A stretch of DNA of 64,000 nucleotides. Source: Azolla caroliniana. Its lineage: Eukaryota; Polypodiophyta. The DNA lies in contig JBHGNT010000047.1 of NCBI GenBank assembly GCA_043228905.1, positions 1-64,000 on the forward strand, written 5' to 3'. Position numbers and translations under genes: made by a program. How positions within the stretch are numbered: the stretch's first letter is position 1; each line of letters opens with the position of its first letter. This document shows, one piece after another, positions 37,201 through 50,000 of the stretch. Below the pieces are notes generated by a model. That model was not told where the DNA came from. It ran no database searches and saw only the letters and a list, made by a program, of their open reading frames with translations.

Positions 37201-38871
37201 AAATGAAAATGTTCATACCTGGCTTGTGTGATATCGGATTTTTTTGTTCAAACATGCGAATCGAAGCTAACAACGCTAGCTATGATATGGAATTAAAAAA
37301 TCAAGATTTTGAAACTCAGGTCGAGAGACATGAGGAAATTAGCAAATTTGAGGAGTGAGTTGAGAAGAGCTAGTGGGTAAATGAAAATGTTCATACCTGT
37401 CTCGTGTGATATCGGATTTTTGTGTTCAAACAGGCGAATCGAAGCTAGCAACGCTAGCTATGATATGGAATTAAAAAATAAAGATTTTGAAACTCAGGTC
37501 GAGAGACATGACGAAATTACCAAATTTGAGGAGTGAGTTGAGAAGAGCTAGGAGGTAAATTAAAGTGTTCATACCTGGCTCGTGTGATATCGGATTTTTG
37601 TGTTCAAACATGCGAATCGAAGCTAGCAACGCTAGCTATGATATGGAATTAAAAAATCAAGATTTTGCAACGCAGGTCGAGAGACATGACGAAATTACCA
37701 AATTTGAGGAGTGAGTTGACAAGAGCTAGGAGGTAAATTAAAGTGTTCATACCTGGCTCCTGTGACATCGGATTTTTATGTTCAAACATGCGATTCGAAG
37801 CTAACAACGCTAGCTATGATATGGAATTTAAAAATCAAGATTTTGAAACTCAGGTCGAGAGACATGACGAAATTAGCAAACATGAGGAGGGAGTAGAGAG
37901 GAGCCCTTAAGTAAATGAAAATGTTCGTACCTGGCTCGTGTGATATCGGATTTTTGTGTTCAAACATGCGAATCGAAGCTAGCAATGCTAGCTATGATAT
38001 GCAATTGAAAATTCAAGATTTTGAAACTCAGGTCCAGAGACATGACGAAATTACCAAATTTGAGGAGTGAGTTGAGAAGAGCTAGTGGGTAAATGAAAAT
38101 GTTCATACCTGGCTCGTGTGATATCGGATTTTTGTGTTCCAACATGCGAATCGAAGCTAACAACGCTAGCTATGATATGGAATTAAAAAATCAAGATTTT
38201 GAAACTCAGGTCGAGAGAGATGACGAAATTAGCAAACATGAGCAGGGAGTTGAGAGGAGCCCTTGAGTAAATTAAAATGTTCATACCTGGCTCGTGTGAT
38301 ATCGGATTTTTGTGTTCAAACATGCGTATCGAAGCTAACAACACTAGCTATGATATGGAATTAAAAAATCAAGATTTTGAAACTCAGGTCGAGAGACATG
38401 AGGAAATTACCAAATTTGAGGAGTGAGTTGAGAGAAGCCCTTGAGTAAATCAAAAGGTTTATACCTGGCTCGTGTAATATTAGATTTTTGTGTTCAAACA
38501 TGCGAATCGAAGCTTACAACACTAGCTACGATATGGAATTTAAAAATCAAGATTTTGAAACTCAGGTCGAGAGACATGACGAAATTACCAAATTCGAGGA
38601 GTGAGTTGAGAGGAGCCCTTGAGTAAATGAAAATGTTCATACCTGGCTCGTGTGATATCGGATTTTTGTGTTCAAACATGCGTATCGAAGCTTACAACAC
38701 TAGCTATGATATGGAATTAAAAAATCAAGATTTTGAAACTCAGGTCGAGAGATATGAGGAAATTACCAAATTTGAGGAGTGAGTTGAGAGAAGCCCTTGA
38801 GTAAATCAAAAGGTTTATACCTGGCTCGTGTAATATTAGATTTTTGTGTTCAAACATGCGAATCGAAGCTT
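34256..38871 (+). repeat. 26-monomer higher-order unit, copy 2 (4616 bp)
   Basis: Tandem partner of the preceding unit with the same internal order of rare variants, including the 10-bp-deleted monomer near 36345 and the TTTTTTTGTTC variant near 37235. Differences seen are single bases, for example AATAAAG at about 38900 against AATCAAG at about 34285, just past the junction. Confidence 0.9.
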
Positions 38872-39405
38872 ACAACGCTAGCTATGATATGGAAATAAAA
38901 AATAAAGATTTTGAAACTCAGGTCGAGAGACATGACGAAATTACCAAATTCGAGGAGTGAGTTGAGAGGAGCCCTTGAGTAAATGAAAATGTTCATACCT
39001 GGCTCGTGTGATATCGGATTTTTGTGTTCAAACATGCGTATCGAAGCTAACAACACTAGCTATGATATGGAATTAAAAAATCAAGATTTTGAAACTCAGG
39101 TCGAGAGACATGACAAAATTACCAAATTTGAGGAGTGAGTTGAGAGAAGCCCTTGAGTAAATCAAAAGGTTTATACCTGGCTCGTGTAATATTAGATTTT
39201 TGTGTTCAAACATGCGAATCGAAGCTTACAACACTAGCTACGATATGGAATTTAAAAATCAAGATTCTGAAACTCAGGTCGAGAGACATGACGAAATTAC
39301 CAAATTCGAGGAGTGAGGTGAGAGGAGCCCTTGAGTAAATGAAAATGTTCATACCTGGCTCGTGTGATATCGGATTTTTGTGTTCAAACATGCGAATCGA
39401 AGCTA
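38872..39405 (+). repeat. 26-monomer higher-order unit, partial copy 3
   Basis: The first three monomers of the unit recur again (29921, 34537 and 39153 match). After about 39405 the sequence has AATTAAAAAATC and AAAGATGAGG instead of AATTTAAAAATC and AAACATGAGG, so the repeat stops there. Confidence 0.82.
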
Positions 39406-40599
39406 ACAACGCTAGCTATGATATGGAATTAAAAAATCAAGATTTTGAAACTCAGGTCGAGAGACATGACGAAATTAGCAAAGATGAGGAGGGAGTAGAG
39501 AGGAGCCCTTGAGTAAATGAAAATGTTCATACCTGGCTCGTGTGATATCGGATTTTTGTGTTCAAAAATGCGAATCGAAGCTAACAACGCTAGCTATGAT
39601 ATGGAATTAAGAAATCAAGATTTTGAAACCCAGGTCGAGAGACATGAGGAAATTAGCAAATGCGAGGAGGGAGTAGAGAGGAGCCCTAGAGTAAATGCAA
39701 ATGTTCATACCTGGCTCGTGTGATATCGGATTTTTGTGTTCAAAAATGCGAATCGAAGCTAACAACGCTAGCTATGATATGGAATTAAAAAATTAAGATT
39801 TTGAAACTCAGGTCGAGAGACATGAGGAAATTAGCAAATTTGAGGAGTGAGTTGAGAAGAGCTAGGAGGTAAATTAAAGTGTTCATACCTGGCTCCTGTG
39901 ACATCGGATTTTTGTGTTCAAACATGCGATTCGAAGCTAACAACGCTAGCTATGATATGGAATTTAAAAATCAAGATTTTGAAACTCAGGTCGAGAGACA
40001 TGACGAAATTAGCAAACATGAGGAGGGAGTAGAGAGGAGCCCTTAAGTAAATGAAAATGTTCATACCTGGCTCGTGTGATATCGGATTTTTGTGTTCAAA
40101 CATGCGAATCGAAGCTAGCAACGCTAGCTATGATATGGAATTAAAAAATCAAGATTTGGCAACTCAGGTCGAGAGACATGACAAAATTACCAAATTTGAG
40201 GAGTGAGTTGAGAAGAGCTAGGAGGTAAATTAAAGTGTTCATACCTGGCTCCTGTGACATCGGATTTTTGTGTTCAAACATGCGAATCGAAGCTAACAAC
40301 GCTAGCTATGATATGGAATTAAAAAATCAAGATTTTGAAACTCAGGTCGAGAGACATGACGAAATTAGCAAACATGAGGAGGGAGTAGAGAGGAGCCCTT
40401 GAGTAAATGAAAATGTTCATACCTGGCTTGTGTGACATCGGATTTTTGTGTTCAAACATGCGAATCGAAGCTAACAACGCTAGCTATGATATGGAATTAA
40501 AAAATCAAGATTTTGAAACTCAGGTCGAGAGACATGACGAAATTAGCAAACATGAGGAGGGAGTAGAGAGGAGCCCTTGAGTAAATGAAAATGTTCATA

Positions 40600-43500
40600 C
40601 CTGGCTTGTGTGATATCGGATTTTTGTGTTCAAACATGCGAATCGAAGCTAACAACGCTAGCTATGATATGGAATTAAAAAATCAAGATTTTGAAACTCA
40701 GGTCGAGAGACATGAGGAAATTAGCAAATTTGAGGAGTGAGTTGAGAAGAGCTAGTGGGTAAACGAAAATGTTCATACCTGTTTCGTGTGATATCGGATT
40801 TTTGTGTTCAAACAGGCGAATCGAAGCTAGCAACGCTAGCTATAATATGGAATTAAAAAATAAAGATTTTGAAACTCAGGTCGAGAGACATGACGAAATT
40901 ACCAAATTTGAGGAGTGAGTTGAGAAGAGCTAGGAGGTAAATTAAACTGTTCATACCTGGCTCGTGTGATATCGGATTTTTGTGTTCAAACATGCGAATC
41001 GAAGCTAGCAACGCTAGCTATGATATGGAATTAAAATATCAAGATTTTGCGACTCAGGTCGAGAGACATGACGAAATTACCAAATTTGAGGAGTGAGTTG
41101 AGAAGAGCTAGGAGGTAAATTAAAGTGTTCATACCTGGCTCCTGTGACATCGGATTTTTGTGTTCAAACATGCGATTCGAAGCTAACAACGCTAGCTATG
41201 ATATAGAATTAAAAAATCAAGATTTTGAAACTCAATTCGAGAGACATGACGAAATTAGCATACATGAGGAGGGAGTAGAGAGGAGCCCTTAAGTAAATGA
41301 AAATGTTCATACCTGGCTCGTGTGATATCGGATTTTTGTGTTCAAACATGCGAATCGAAGCTAGCAATGCTAGCTATGATATGGAATTGAAAATTCAAGA
41401 TTTTGAAACTCAGGTCCAGAGACATGTCCAAATTACCAAATTTGAGGAGTGAGTTGAGAAGAGCTAGTGGGTAAATGAAAATGTTCATACCTGGCTCGTG
41501 TCATATCGGATTTTTGTGTTCCAACATGCGAATCGAAGCTAACAACGCTAGCTATGATATGGAATTAAAAAATCAAGATTTTGAAACTCAGGTCGAGAGA
41601 GATGACGAAATTAGCAAACATGAGCAGGGAGTTGAGAGGAGCCCTTGAGTAAATTAAAATGTTCATACCTGGCTCGTGTCATATCGGATTTTTGTGTTCA
41701 AACATGCGTATCGAAGCTAACAACGCTAGCTATGATATGGAATTAAAAAATCAAGATTTTGAAACTCAGGTCGAGAGACATGAGGAAATTAGCAAATTTG
41801 AGGAGTGAGTTGAGAGAAGCCCTTGAGTAAATGAAAAGGTTTATACCTGGCTCGTGTAATATTAGATTTTTGTGTTGAAACATGCGAATCGAAGCTTACA
41901 ACACTAGCTACGATATGGAATTTAAAAATCAAGATTTTGAAACTCAGGTCGACAGACATGACGAAATTACCAAATTCGAGGAGTGAGTTGAGAGGAGCCC
42001 TTGAGTAAATGAAAATGTTCATACCTGGCTCGTGTGATATCGGATTTTTGTGTTCAAACATGCGAATCGAAGCTAACAACGCTAGCTATGATATAGAATT
42101 AAAAAATCAAGATTTTGAAACTCAGGTCGAGAGACGTGATGAAATTAGCAAAGATGAGGAGGGAGTAGAGAGGAGCCCTTGAGTAAATGCAAATGTTCAT
42201 ACCTGGCTCGTGTGATATCGGATTTTTGTGTTCAAACATGCGAATCGAAGCTAACAACGCTAGCTATGATATGGAATTAAAAAATCAAGATTTTGAAACT
42301 CAGGTCGAGAGACATGAGGAAATTAGCAAATTTGAGGAGTGAGTTGAGAAGAGCTAGTGGGTAAACGAAAATGTTCATACCTGTTTCGTGTGATATCGGA
42401 TTTTTGTGTTCAAACAGGCGAATCGAAGCTAGCAACGCTAGCTATAATATGGAATTAAATAATAAAGATTTTGAAACTCAGGTCGAGAGACATGACGAAA
42501 TTACCAAATTTGAGGAGTGAGTTGAGAAGAGCTAGGAGGTAAATTAAACTGTTCATACCTGGCTCGTGTGATATCGGATTTTTGTGTTCAAACATGCGAA
42601 TCGAAGCTAGCAACGCTAGCTATGATATGGAATTAAAATATCAAGATTTTGCGACTCAGGTCGAGAGACATGACGAAATTACCAAATTTGAGGAGTGAGT
42701 TGAGAAGAGCTAGGAGGTAAATTAAAGTGTTCATACCTGGCTCCTGTGACATCGGATTTTTGTGTTCAAACATGCGATTCGAAGCTAACAACGCTAGCTA
42801 TGATATAGAATTAAAAAATCAAGATTTTGAAACTCAGGTCGAGAGACATGACGAAATTAGCATACATGAGGAGGGAGTAGAGAGGAGCCCTTAAGTAAAT
42901 GAAAATGTTCATACCTAGCTCGTGTGATATCGGATTTTTGTGTTCAAACATGCGAATCGAAGCTAGCAATGCTAGCTATGATATGGAATTGAAAATTCAA
43001 GATTTTGAAACTCAGGTCCAGAGACATGTCGAAATTACCAAATTTGAGGAGTGAGTTGAGAAGAGCTAGTGGGTAAATGAAAATGTTCATACCTGGCTCG
43101 TGTCATATCGGATTTTTGTGTTCCAACATGCGAATCGAAGCTAACAACGCTAGCTATGATATGGAATTAAAAAATCAAGATTTTGAAACTCAGGTCGAGA
43201 GAGATGACGAAATTAGCAAACATGAGCAGGGAGTTGAGAGGAGCCCTTGAGTAAATTAAAATGTTCATACCTGGCTCGTGTCATATCGGATTTTTGTGTT
43301 CAAACATGCGTATCGAAGCTAACAACACTAGCTATGATATGGAATTAAAAAATCAAGATTTTGAAACTCAGGTCGAGAGACATGAGGAAATTACCAAATT
43401 TGAGGAGTGAGTTGAGAGAAGCCCTTGAGTAAATGAAAAGGTTTATACCTGGCTCGTGTAATATTAGATTTTTGTGTTGAAACATGCGAATCGAAGCTTA

Positions 43501-43780
43501 CAACACTAGCTACGATATGGAATTTAAAAATCAAGATTTTGAAACTCAGGTCGACAGACATGACGAAATTACCAAATTCGAGGAGTGAGTTGAGAGGAGC
43601 CCTTCAGTAAATGAAAATGTTCATACCTGGCTCGTGTGATATCGGATTTTTGTGTTCAAACATGCGAATCGAAGCTAACAACGCTAGCTATGATATAGAA
43701 TTAAAAAATCAAGATTTTGAAACTCAGGTCGAGAGACATGACGAAATTAGCAAAGATGAGGAGGGAGTAGAGAGGAGCCC
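40600..43780 (+). repeat. nine-monomer tandem duplication (1602 bp)
   Basis: Bases of about 40600-42201 recur at about 42202-43780 with an offset of 1602 bp (9 x 178). Markers are AGTGGGTAAACG at 40754 and 42356, TTGTGTTGAAACATG near 41870 and 43472, AATATCAAGATTTTGCG, and AGCATACATGAGG. The copies differ by a few bases such as GACGTGATG against GACATGACG. Confidence 0.85.
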
Positions 43781-44341
43781 TTGAGTAAATGAAAATGTTC
43801 ATACCTGGCTCGTGTGATATCGGATTTTTGTGTTCAAAAATGCGAATCGAAGCTAACAACGCTAGCTATGATATGGAATTAAAAAATCAAGATTTTGAAA
43901 CCCAGGTCGAGAGACATAAGGAAATTAGCAAATGCGAGGAGGAAGTAGAGAGGAGCCCTAGAGTAAATGAAAATGTTCATACCTGGCTCGTGTGATATCG
44001 GATTTTTGTGTTCAAACATGCGAATCGAAGCTAACAACGCTAGCTATGATATAGAATTAAAAAATCAAGATTTTGAAACTCAGGTCGAGAGACATGACGA
44101 AATTAGCAAAGATGAGGAGGGAGTAGAGAGGAGCCCTTGAGTAAATGAAAATGTTCATACCTGGCTCGTGTGATATCGGATTTTTGTGTTCAAAAATGCG
44201 AATCGAAGCTAACAACGCTAGCTATGATATGGAATTAAAAAATCAAGATTTTGAAACCCAGGTCGAGAGACATAAGGAAATTAGCAAATGCGAGGAGGAA
44301 GTAGAGAGGAGCCCTAGAGTAAATGAAAATGTTCATACCTG
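43630..44341 (+). repeat. two-monomer tandem duplication (356 bp)
   Basis: A dimer of an ATATAGAATT / AAAGATGAGG monomer followed by a TTCAAAAATGCG / CATAAGGAAATTAGC monomer occurs twice in direct succession (43789 matches 44145). The copies look identical by eye. Confidence 0.85.
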
Positions 44342-47300
44342 GCTCGTGTGATATCGGATTTTTGTGTTCAAAAATGCGAATTGAAGCTAACAACGCTAGC
44401 TATGATATGGAATTAAAAAATCAAGATTTTGAAACTCAGGTCGAGAGACATGACGAAATTAGCAAATTTGAGGAGTGAGTTGAGAAGAGCTAGTGGGTAA
44501 AGGAAAATGTTCATACCTGTCTCGTGTGATATCGGATTTTTGTGTTCAAACAGGCGAATCGAAGCTAGCAACGCTAGCTATGATATGGAATTAAAAAATA
44601 AAGATTTTGAAACTCAGGTCGAGAGACATGACGAAATTACCAAATTTGAGGAGTGAGTTGAGAAGAGCTAGGAGGTAAATTAAAGTGTTCATACCTGGCT
44701 CGTGTGATATCGGATTTTTGTGTTCAAACATGCGAATCGAAGCTAGCAACGCTAGCTATGACATGGAATTAAAAAATCAAGATTTTGCAACTCAGGTCGA
44801 GAGACATGACAAAATTACCAAATTTGAGGAGTGAGTTGAGAAGAGCTAGGAGGTAAATTAAAGTGTTCATACCTGGCTCCTGTGACATCGGATTTTTGTG
44901 TTCAAACATGCGAATCGAAGCTAACAATGCTAGCTATGATATGGAATTAAAAAATCAAGATTTTGAAACTCAGGTCGAGAGACATGACGAAATTAGCAAA
45001 CATGAGGAGGGAGTAGAGAGGAGCCCTTAAGTAAATGAAAATGTTCATACCTGGCTCGTGTGATATCGGATTTTTGTGTTCAAACATGCGAATCGAAGCT
45101 GGCAATGCTAGCTATGATATGGAATTGAAAATTCAAGATTTTGAAACTCAGGTCCAGAGACATGACGAAATTACCAAATTTGAGGAGTGAGTTGAGAAGA
45201 GCTAGTGGGTAAATTAAAATGTTCATACCTGGCTCGTGTGATATCGGATTTTTGTGTTCCAACATGCGAATCGAAGCTTACAACACTAGCTACGATATGG
45301 AATTTAAAAATCAAGATTTTGAAACTCAGGTCGAGAGACATGACGAAATTACCAAATTCGAGGAGTGAGTTGAGAGGAGCCCTTGAGTAAATGAAAATGT
45401 TCATACCTGGCTCGTGTGATATCGGATTTTTGTGTTCAAACATGCGTATCGAAGCTTACAACACTAGCTATGATATGGAATTAAAAAATCAAGATTTTGA
45501 AACTCAGGTCGAGAGATATGAGGAAATTACCAAATTTGAGGAGTGAGTTGAGAGAAGCCCTTGAGTAAATCAAAAGGTTTATACCTGGCTCGTGTAATAT
45601 TAGATTTTTGTGTTCAAACATGCGAATCGAAGCTTACAACGCTAGCTATGATATGGAAATAAAAAATCAAGATTTTGAAACTCAGGTCGAGAGACATGAC
45701 GAAATTACCAAATTCGAGGAGTGAGTTGAGAGGAGCCCTTGAGTAAATGAAAATGTTCATACCTGGCTCGTGTGATATCGGATTTTTGTGTTCAAAAATG
45801 CGAATCGAAGCTAACAACGCTAGCTATGATATAGAATTAAAAAATCAAGATTTTGAAACTCAGGTCGAGAGACATGACGAAATTAGCAAAGATGAGGAGG
45901 GAGTAGAGAGGAGCCCTTGAGTAAATGAAAATGTTCATACCTGGCTCGTGTGATATCGGATTTTTGTGTTCAAAAATGCGAATCAAAGCTAACAACGCTA
46001 GCTATGATATGGAATTAAAAAATCAAGATGTTGAAACCCAGGTCGAGAGACATAAGGAAAATAGCAAATGCGAGGAGGAAGTAGAGAGGAGCCCTAGAGT
46101 AAATGAAAATGTTCATACCTGGCTCGTGTGATATCGGATTTTTGTGTTCAAAAATGCGAATTGAAGCTAACAACGCTAGCTATGATATGGAATTAAAAAA
46201 TCAAGATTTTGAAACTCAGGTCGAGAGACATGACGAAATTAGCAAATTTGAGGAGTGAGTTGAGAAGAGCTAGTGGGTAAATGAAAATGTTCATACCTGT
46301 CTCGTGTGATATCGGATTTTTGTGTTCAAACAGGCGAATCGAAGCTAGCAACGCTAGCTATGATATGGAATTAAAAAATAAAGATTTTGAAACTCAGGTC
46401 GAGAGACATGACGAAATTACCAAATTTGAGGAGTGAGTTGAGAAGAGCTAGGAGGTAAATTAAAGTGTTCATACCTGGCTCGTGTGATATCGGATTTTTG
46501 TGTTCAAACATGCGAATCGAAGCTAGCAACGCTAGCTATGACATGAAATTAAAAAATCAAGATTTTGCAACTCAGGTCGAGAGACATGACAAAATTACCA
46601 AATTTGAGGAGTGAGTTGAGAAGAGCTAGGAGGTAAATTAAAGTGTTCATACCTGGCTCCTGTGACATCGGATTTTTGTGTTCAAACATGCGAATCGAAG
46701 CTAACAATGCTAGCTATGATATGGAATTAAAAAATCAAGATTTTGAAACTCAGGTCGAGAGACATGACGAAATTAGCAAACATGAGGAGGGAGTAGAGAG
46801 GAGCCCTTAAGTAAATGAAAATGTTCATACCTGGCTCGTGTGATATCGGATTTTTGTGTTCAAACATGCGAATCGAAGCTGGCAATGCTAGCTATGATAT
46901 GGAATTGAAAATTCAAGATTTTGAAACTCAGGTCCAGAGACATGACGAAATTACCAAATTTGAGGAGTGAGTTGAGAAGAGCTAGTGGGTAAATTAAAAT
47001 GTTCATACCTGGCTCGTGTGATATCGGATTTTTGTGTTCCAACATGCGAATCGAAGCTTACAACACTAGCTACGATATGGAATTTAAAAATCAAGATTTT
47101 GAAACTCAGGTCGAGAGACATGACGAAATTACCAAATTCGAGGAGTGAGTTGAGAGGAGCCCTTGAGTAAATGAAAATGTTCATACCTGGCTCGTGTGAT
47201 ATCGGATTTTTGTGTTCAAACATGCGTATCGAAGCTTACAACACTAGCTATGATATGGAATTAAAAAATCAAGATTTTGAAACTCAGGTCGAGAGATATG

Positions 47301-48770
47301 AGGAAATTACCAAATTTGAGGAGTGAGTTGAGAGAAGCCCTTGAGTAAATCAAAAGGTTTATACCTGGCTCGTGTAATATTAGATTTTTGTGTTCAAACA
47401 TGCGAATCGAAGCTTACAACGCTAGCTATGATATGGAAATAAAAAATCAAGATTTTGAAACTCAGGTCGAGAGACATGACGAAATTACCAAATTCGAGGA
47501 GTGAGTTGAGAGGAGCCCTTGAGTAAATGAAAATGTTCATACCTGGCTCGTGTGATATCGGATTTTTGTGTTCAAAAATGCGAATCGAAGCTAACAACGC
47601 TAGCTATGATATAGAATTAAAAAATCAAGATTTTGAAACTCAGGTCGAGAGACATGACGAAATTAGCAAAGATGAGGAGGGAGTAGAGAGGAGCCCTTGA
47701 GTAAATGAAAATGTTCATACCTGGCTCGTGTGATATCGGATTTTTGTGTTCAAAAATGCGAATCGAAGCTAACAACGCTAGCTATGATATGGAATTAAAA
47801 AATCAAGATTTTGAAACCCAGGTCGAGAGACATAAGGAAAATAGCAAATGCGAGGAGGAAGTAGAGAGGAGCCCTAGAGTAAATGAAAATGTTCATACCT
47901 GGCTCGTGTGATATCGGATTTTTGTGTTCAAAAATGCGAATTGAAGCTAACAACGCTAGCTATGATATGGAATTAAAAAATCAAGATTTTGAAACTCAGG
48001 TCGAGAGACATGACGAAATTAGCAAATTTGAGGAGTGAGTTGAGAAGAGCTAGTGGGTAAATGAAAATGTTCATACCTGTCTCGTGTGATATCGGATTTT
48101 TGTGTTCAAACAGGCGAATCGAAGCTAGCAACGCTAGCTATGATATGGAATTAAAAAATAAAGATTTTGAAACTCAGGTCGAGAGACATGACGAAATTAC
48201 CAAATTTGAGGAGTGAGTTGAGAAGAGCTAGGAGGTAAATTAAAGTGTTCATACCTGGCTCGTGTGATATCGGATTTTTGTGTTCAAACATGCGAATCGA
48301 AGCTAGCAACGCTAGCTATGACATGAAATTAAAAAATCAAGATTTTGCAACTCAGGTCGAGAGACATGACAAAATTACCAAATTTGAGGAGTGAGTTGAG
48401 AAGAGCTAGGAGGTAAATTAAAGTGTTCATACCTGGCTCCTGTGACATCGGATTTTTGTGTTCAAACATGCGAATCGAAGCTAACAATGCTAGCTATGAT
48501 ATGGAATTAAAAAATCAAGATTTTGAAACTCAGGTCGAGAGACATGACGAAATTAGCAAACATGAGGAGGGAGTAGAGAGGAGCCCTTAAGTAAATGAAA
48601 ATGTTCATACCTGGCTCGTGTGATATCGGATTTTTGTGTTCAAACATGCGAATCGAAGCTGGCAATGCTAGCTATGATATGGAATTGAAAATTCAAGATT
48701 TTGAAACTGAGGTCCAGAGACATGACGAAATTACCAAATTTGAGGAGTGAGTTGAGAAGAGCTAGTGGGT
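43990..48770 (+). repeat. ten-monomer higher-order repeat (1780 bp), about 2.7 copies
   Basis: Units begin near 43990, 45770 and 47550; markers at 45080, 46860 and 48640 are spaced exactly 1780 bp (10 x 178). Each unit holds TTCAAAAATGCGAATTG, a TTCAAACAGGCG monomer, ATGACATG(G/A)AATT with TTTTGCAACTC, AGCTGGCAATGC, and a HindIII-bearing monomer. Copies 2 and 3 share ATGACATGAAATT, absent from copy 1, so copy 3 arose from copy 2. The third copy diverges near 48770. Confidence 0.88.
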
Positions 48771-50000
48771 AAATGAAAATGTTCATACCTGGCTCGTGTG
48801 ATATCGGATTTTTGTGTTCCAACATACGAATCGAAGCTAACAACGCTAGCTATGATATGGAATTTAAAAATCAAGATTTTGAAACTCAGGTCGAGAGACA
48901 TGACGAAATTACCAAATTCGAGGAGTGAGTTGAGAGGAGCCCTTGAGTAAATGAAAATGTTCATACCTGGCTCGTGTGATATCGGATGTTTGTGTTCAAA
49001 CATGCGAATCGAAGCTAACAACGCTAGCTATGATATGGATTTAAAAAATCAAGATTTTCTCAAACAGGTCGAGAGACATGAGGAAATTACCAAATTTGAG
49101 GAGTGAGTTGAGAAGAGCCAGTGGGTAAATGAAAATGTTCATACCTGTCTCGTGTGATATCGGATTTTTGTGTTCAAACATGCGAATCGAAGCTAACAAC
49201 GCTAGCTATGATATGGAATTAAAAAATCAAGATTTTGAAACTCAGGTCGAGAGAGATGACGAAATTAGCAAACATGAGCAGGGAGTTGAGAGGAGCCCTT
49301 GAGTAAATTAAAATGTTCATACCTGGCTCGTGTCATATCGGATTTTTGTGTTCAAACATGCGTATCGAAGCTAACAACACTAGCTATGATATGGAATTAA
49401 AAAATCAAGATTTTGAAACTCAGGTCGAGAGACATGAGGAAATTACCAAATTTGAGGAGTGAGTTGAGAGAAGCCCTTGAGTAAATCAAAAGGTTTATAC
49501 CTGGCTCGTGTAATATTAGATTTTTGTGTTCAAACATGCGAATCGAAGCTTACAACACTAGCTACGATATGGAATTTAAAAATCAAGATTTTGAAACTCA
49601 GGTCGAGAGACATGACGAAATTACCAAATTCGAGGAGTGAGTTGAGAGGAGCCCTTGAGTAAATGAAAATGTTCATACCTGGCTCGTGTGATATCGGATT
49701 TTCGTGTTCAAACATGCGAATCAAAGCTAGCAAAGTTAGCTATGATATGGAATTAAAAAATCAAGATTTTGAAACTCAGGTCGAGAGACGTGATGAAATT
49801 AGCAAAGATGAGGAGGGAGTAGAGAGGAGCCCTTGAGTAAATGAAAATGTTCATACCTGGCTCGTGTGATATCGGATTTTTGTGTTCAAACATGCGAATT
49901 GAAGCTAACAACGCTAGCTATGATATGGAATTAAAAAATCAAGATTTTGAAAGTCAGGTCGAGAGACATGACGAAATTACCAAATTTGAGGAGGGAGTTG

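Larger units (their letters stand above)
28321..50000 (+). repeat. 178-bp satellite array, type B
   Basis: About 122 monomers of the same satellite, dominated by different endings: AAGAGCTAGTGGGTAAATG, AAGAGCTAGGAGGTAAATTAAAGTG, and GAGTAGAGAGGAGCCCTTGAG. Many have CTAGCAACGCTAGC or CTAGCAATGCTAGC. A frequent HindIII-bearing monomer reads GAAGCTTACAACACTAGC after GTAATATTAG. Some monomers carry private indels, such as GGCTCGGATTTTTG near 29600, a 10-bp deletion between two TCG triplets. Short frames of 61-96 codons on both strands are by-products of the repeat. No gene is supported in this 21.7 kb. Confidence 0.95.
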
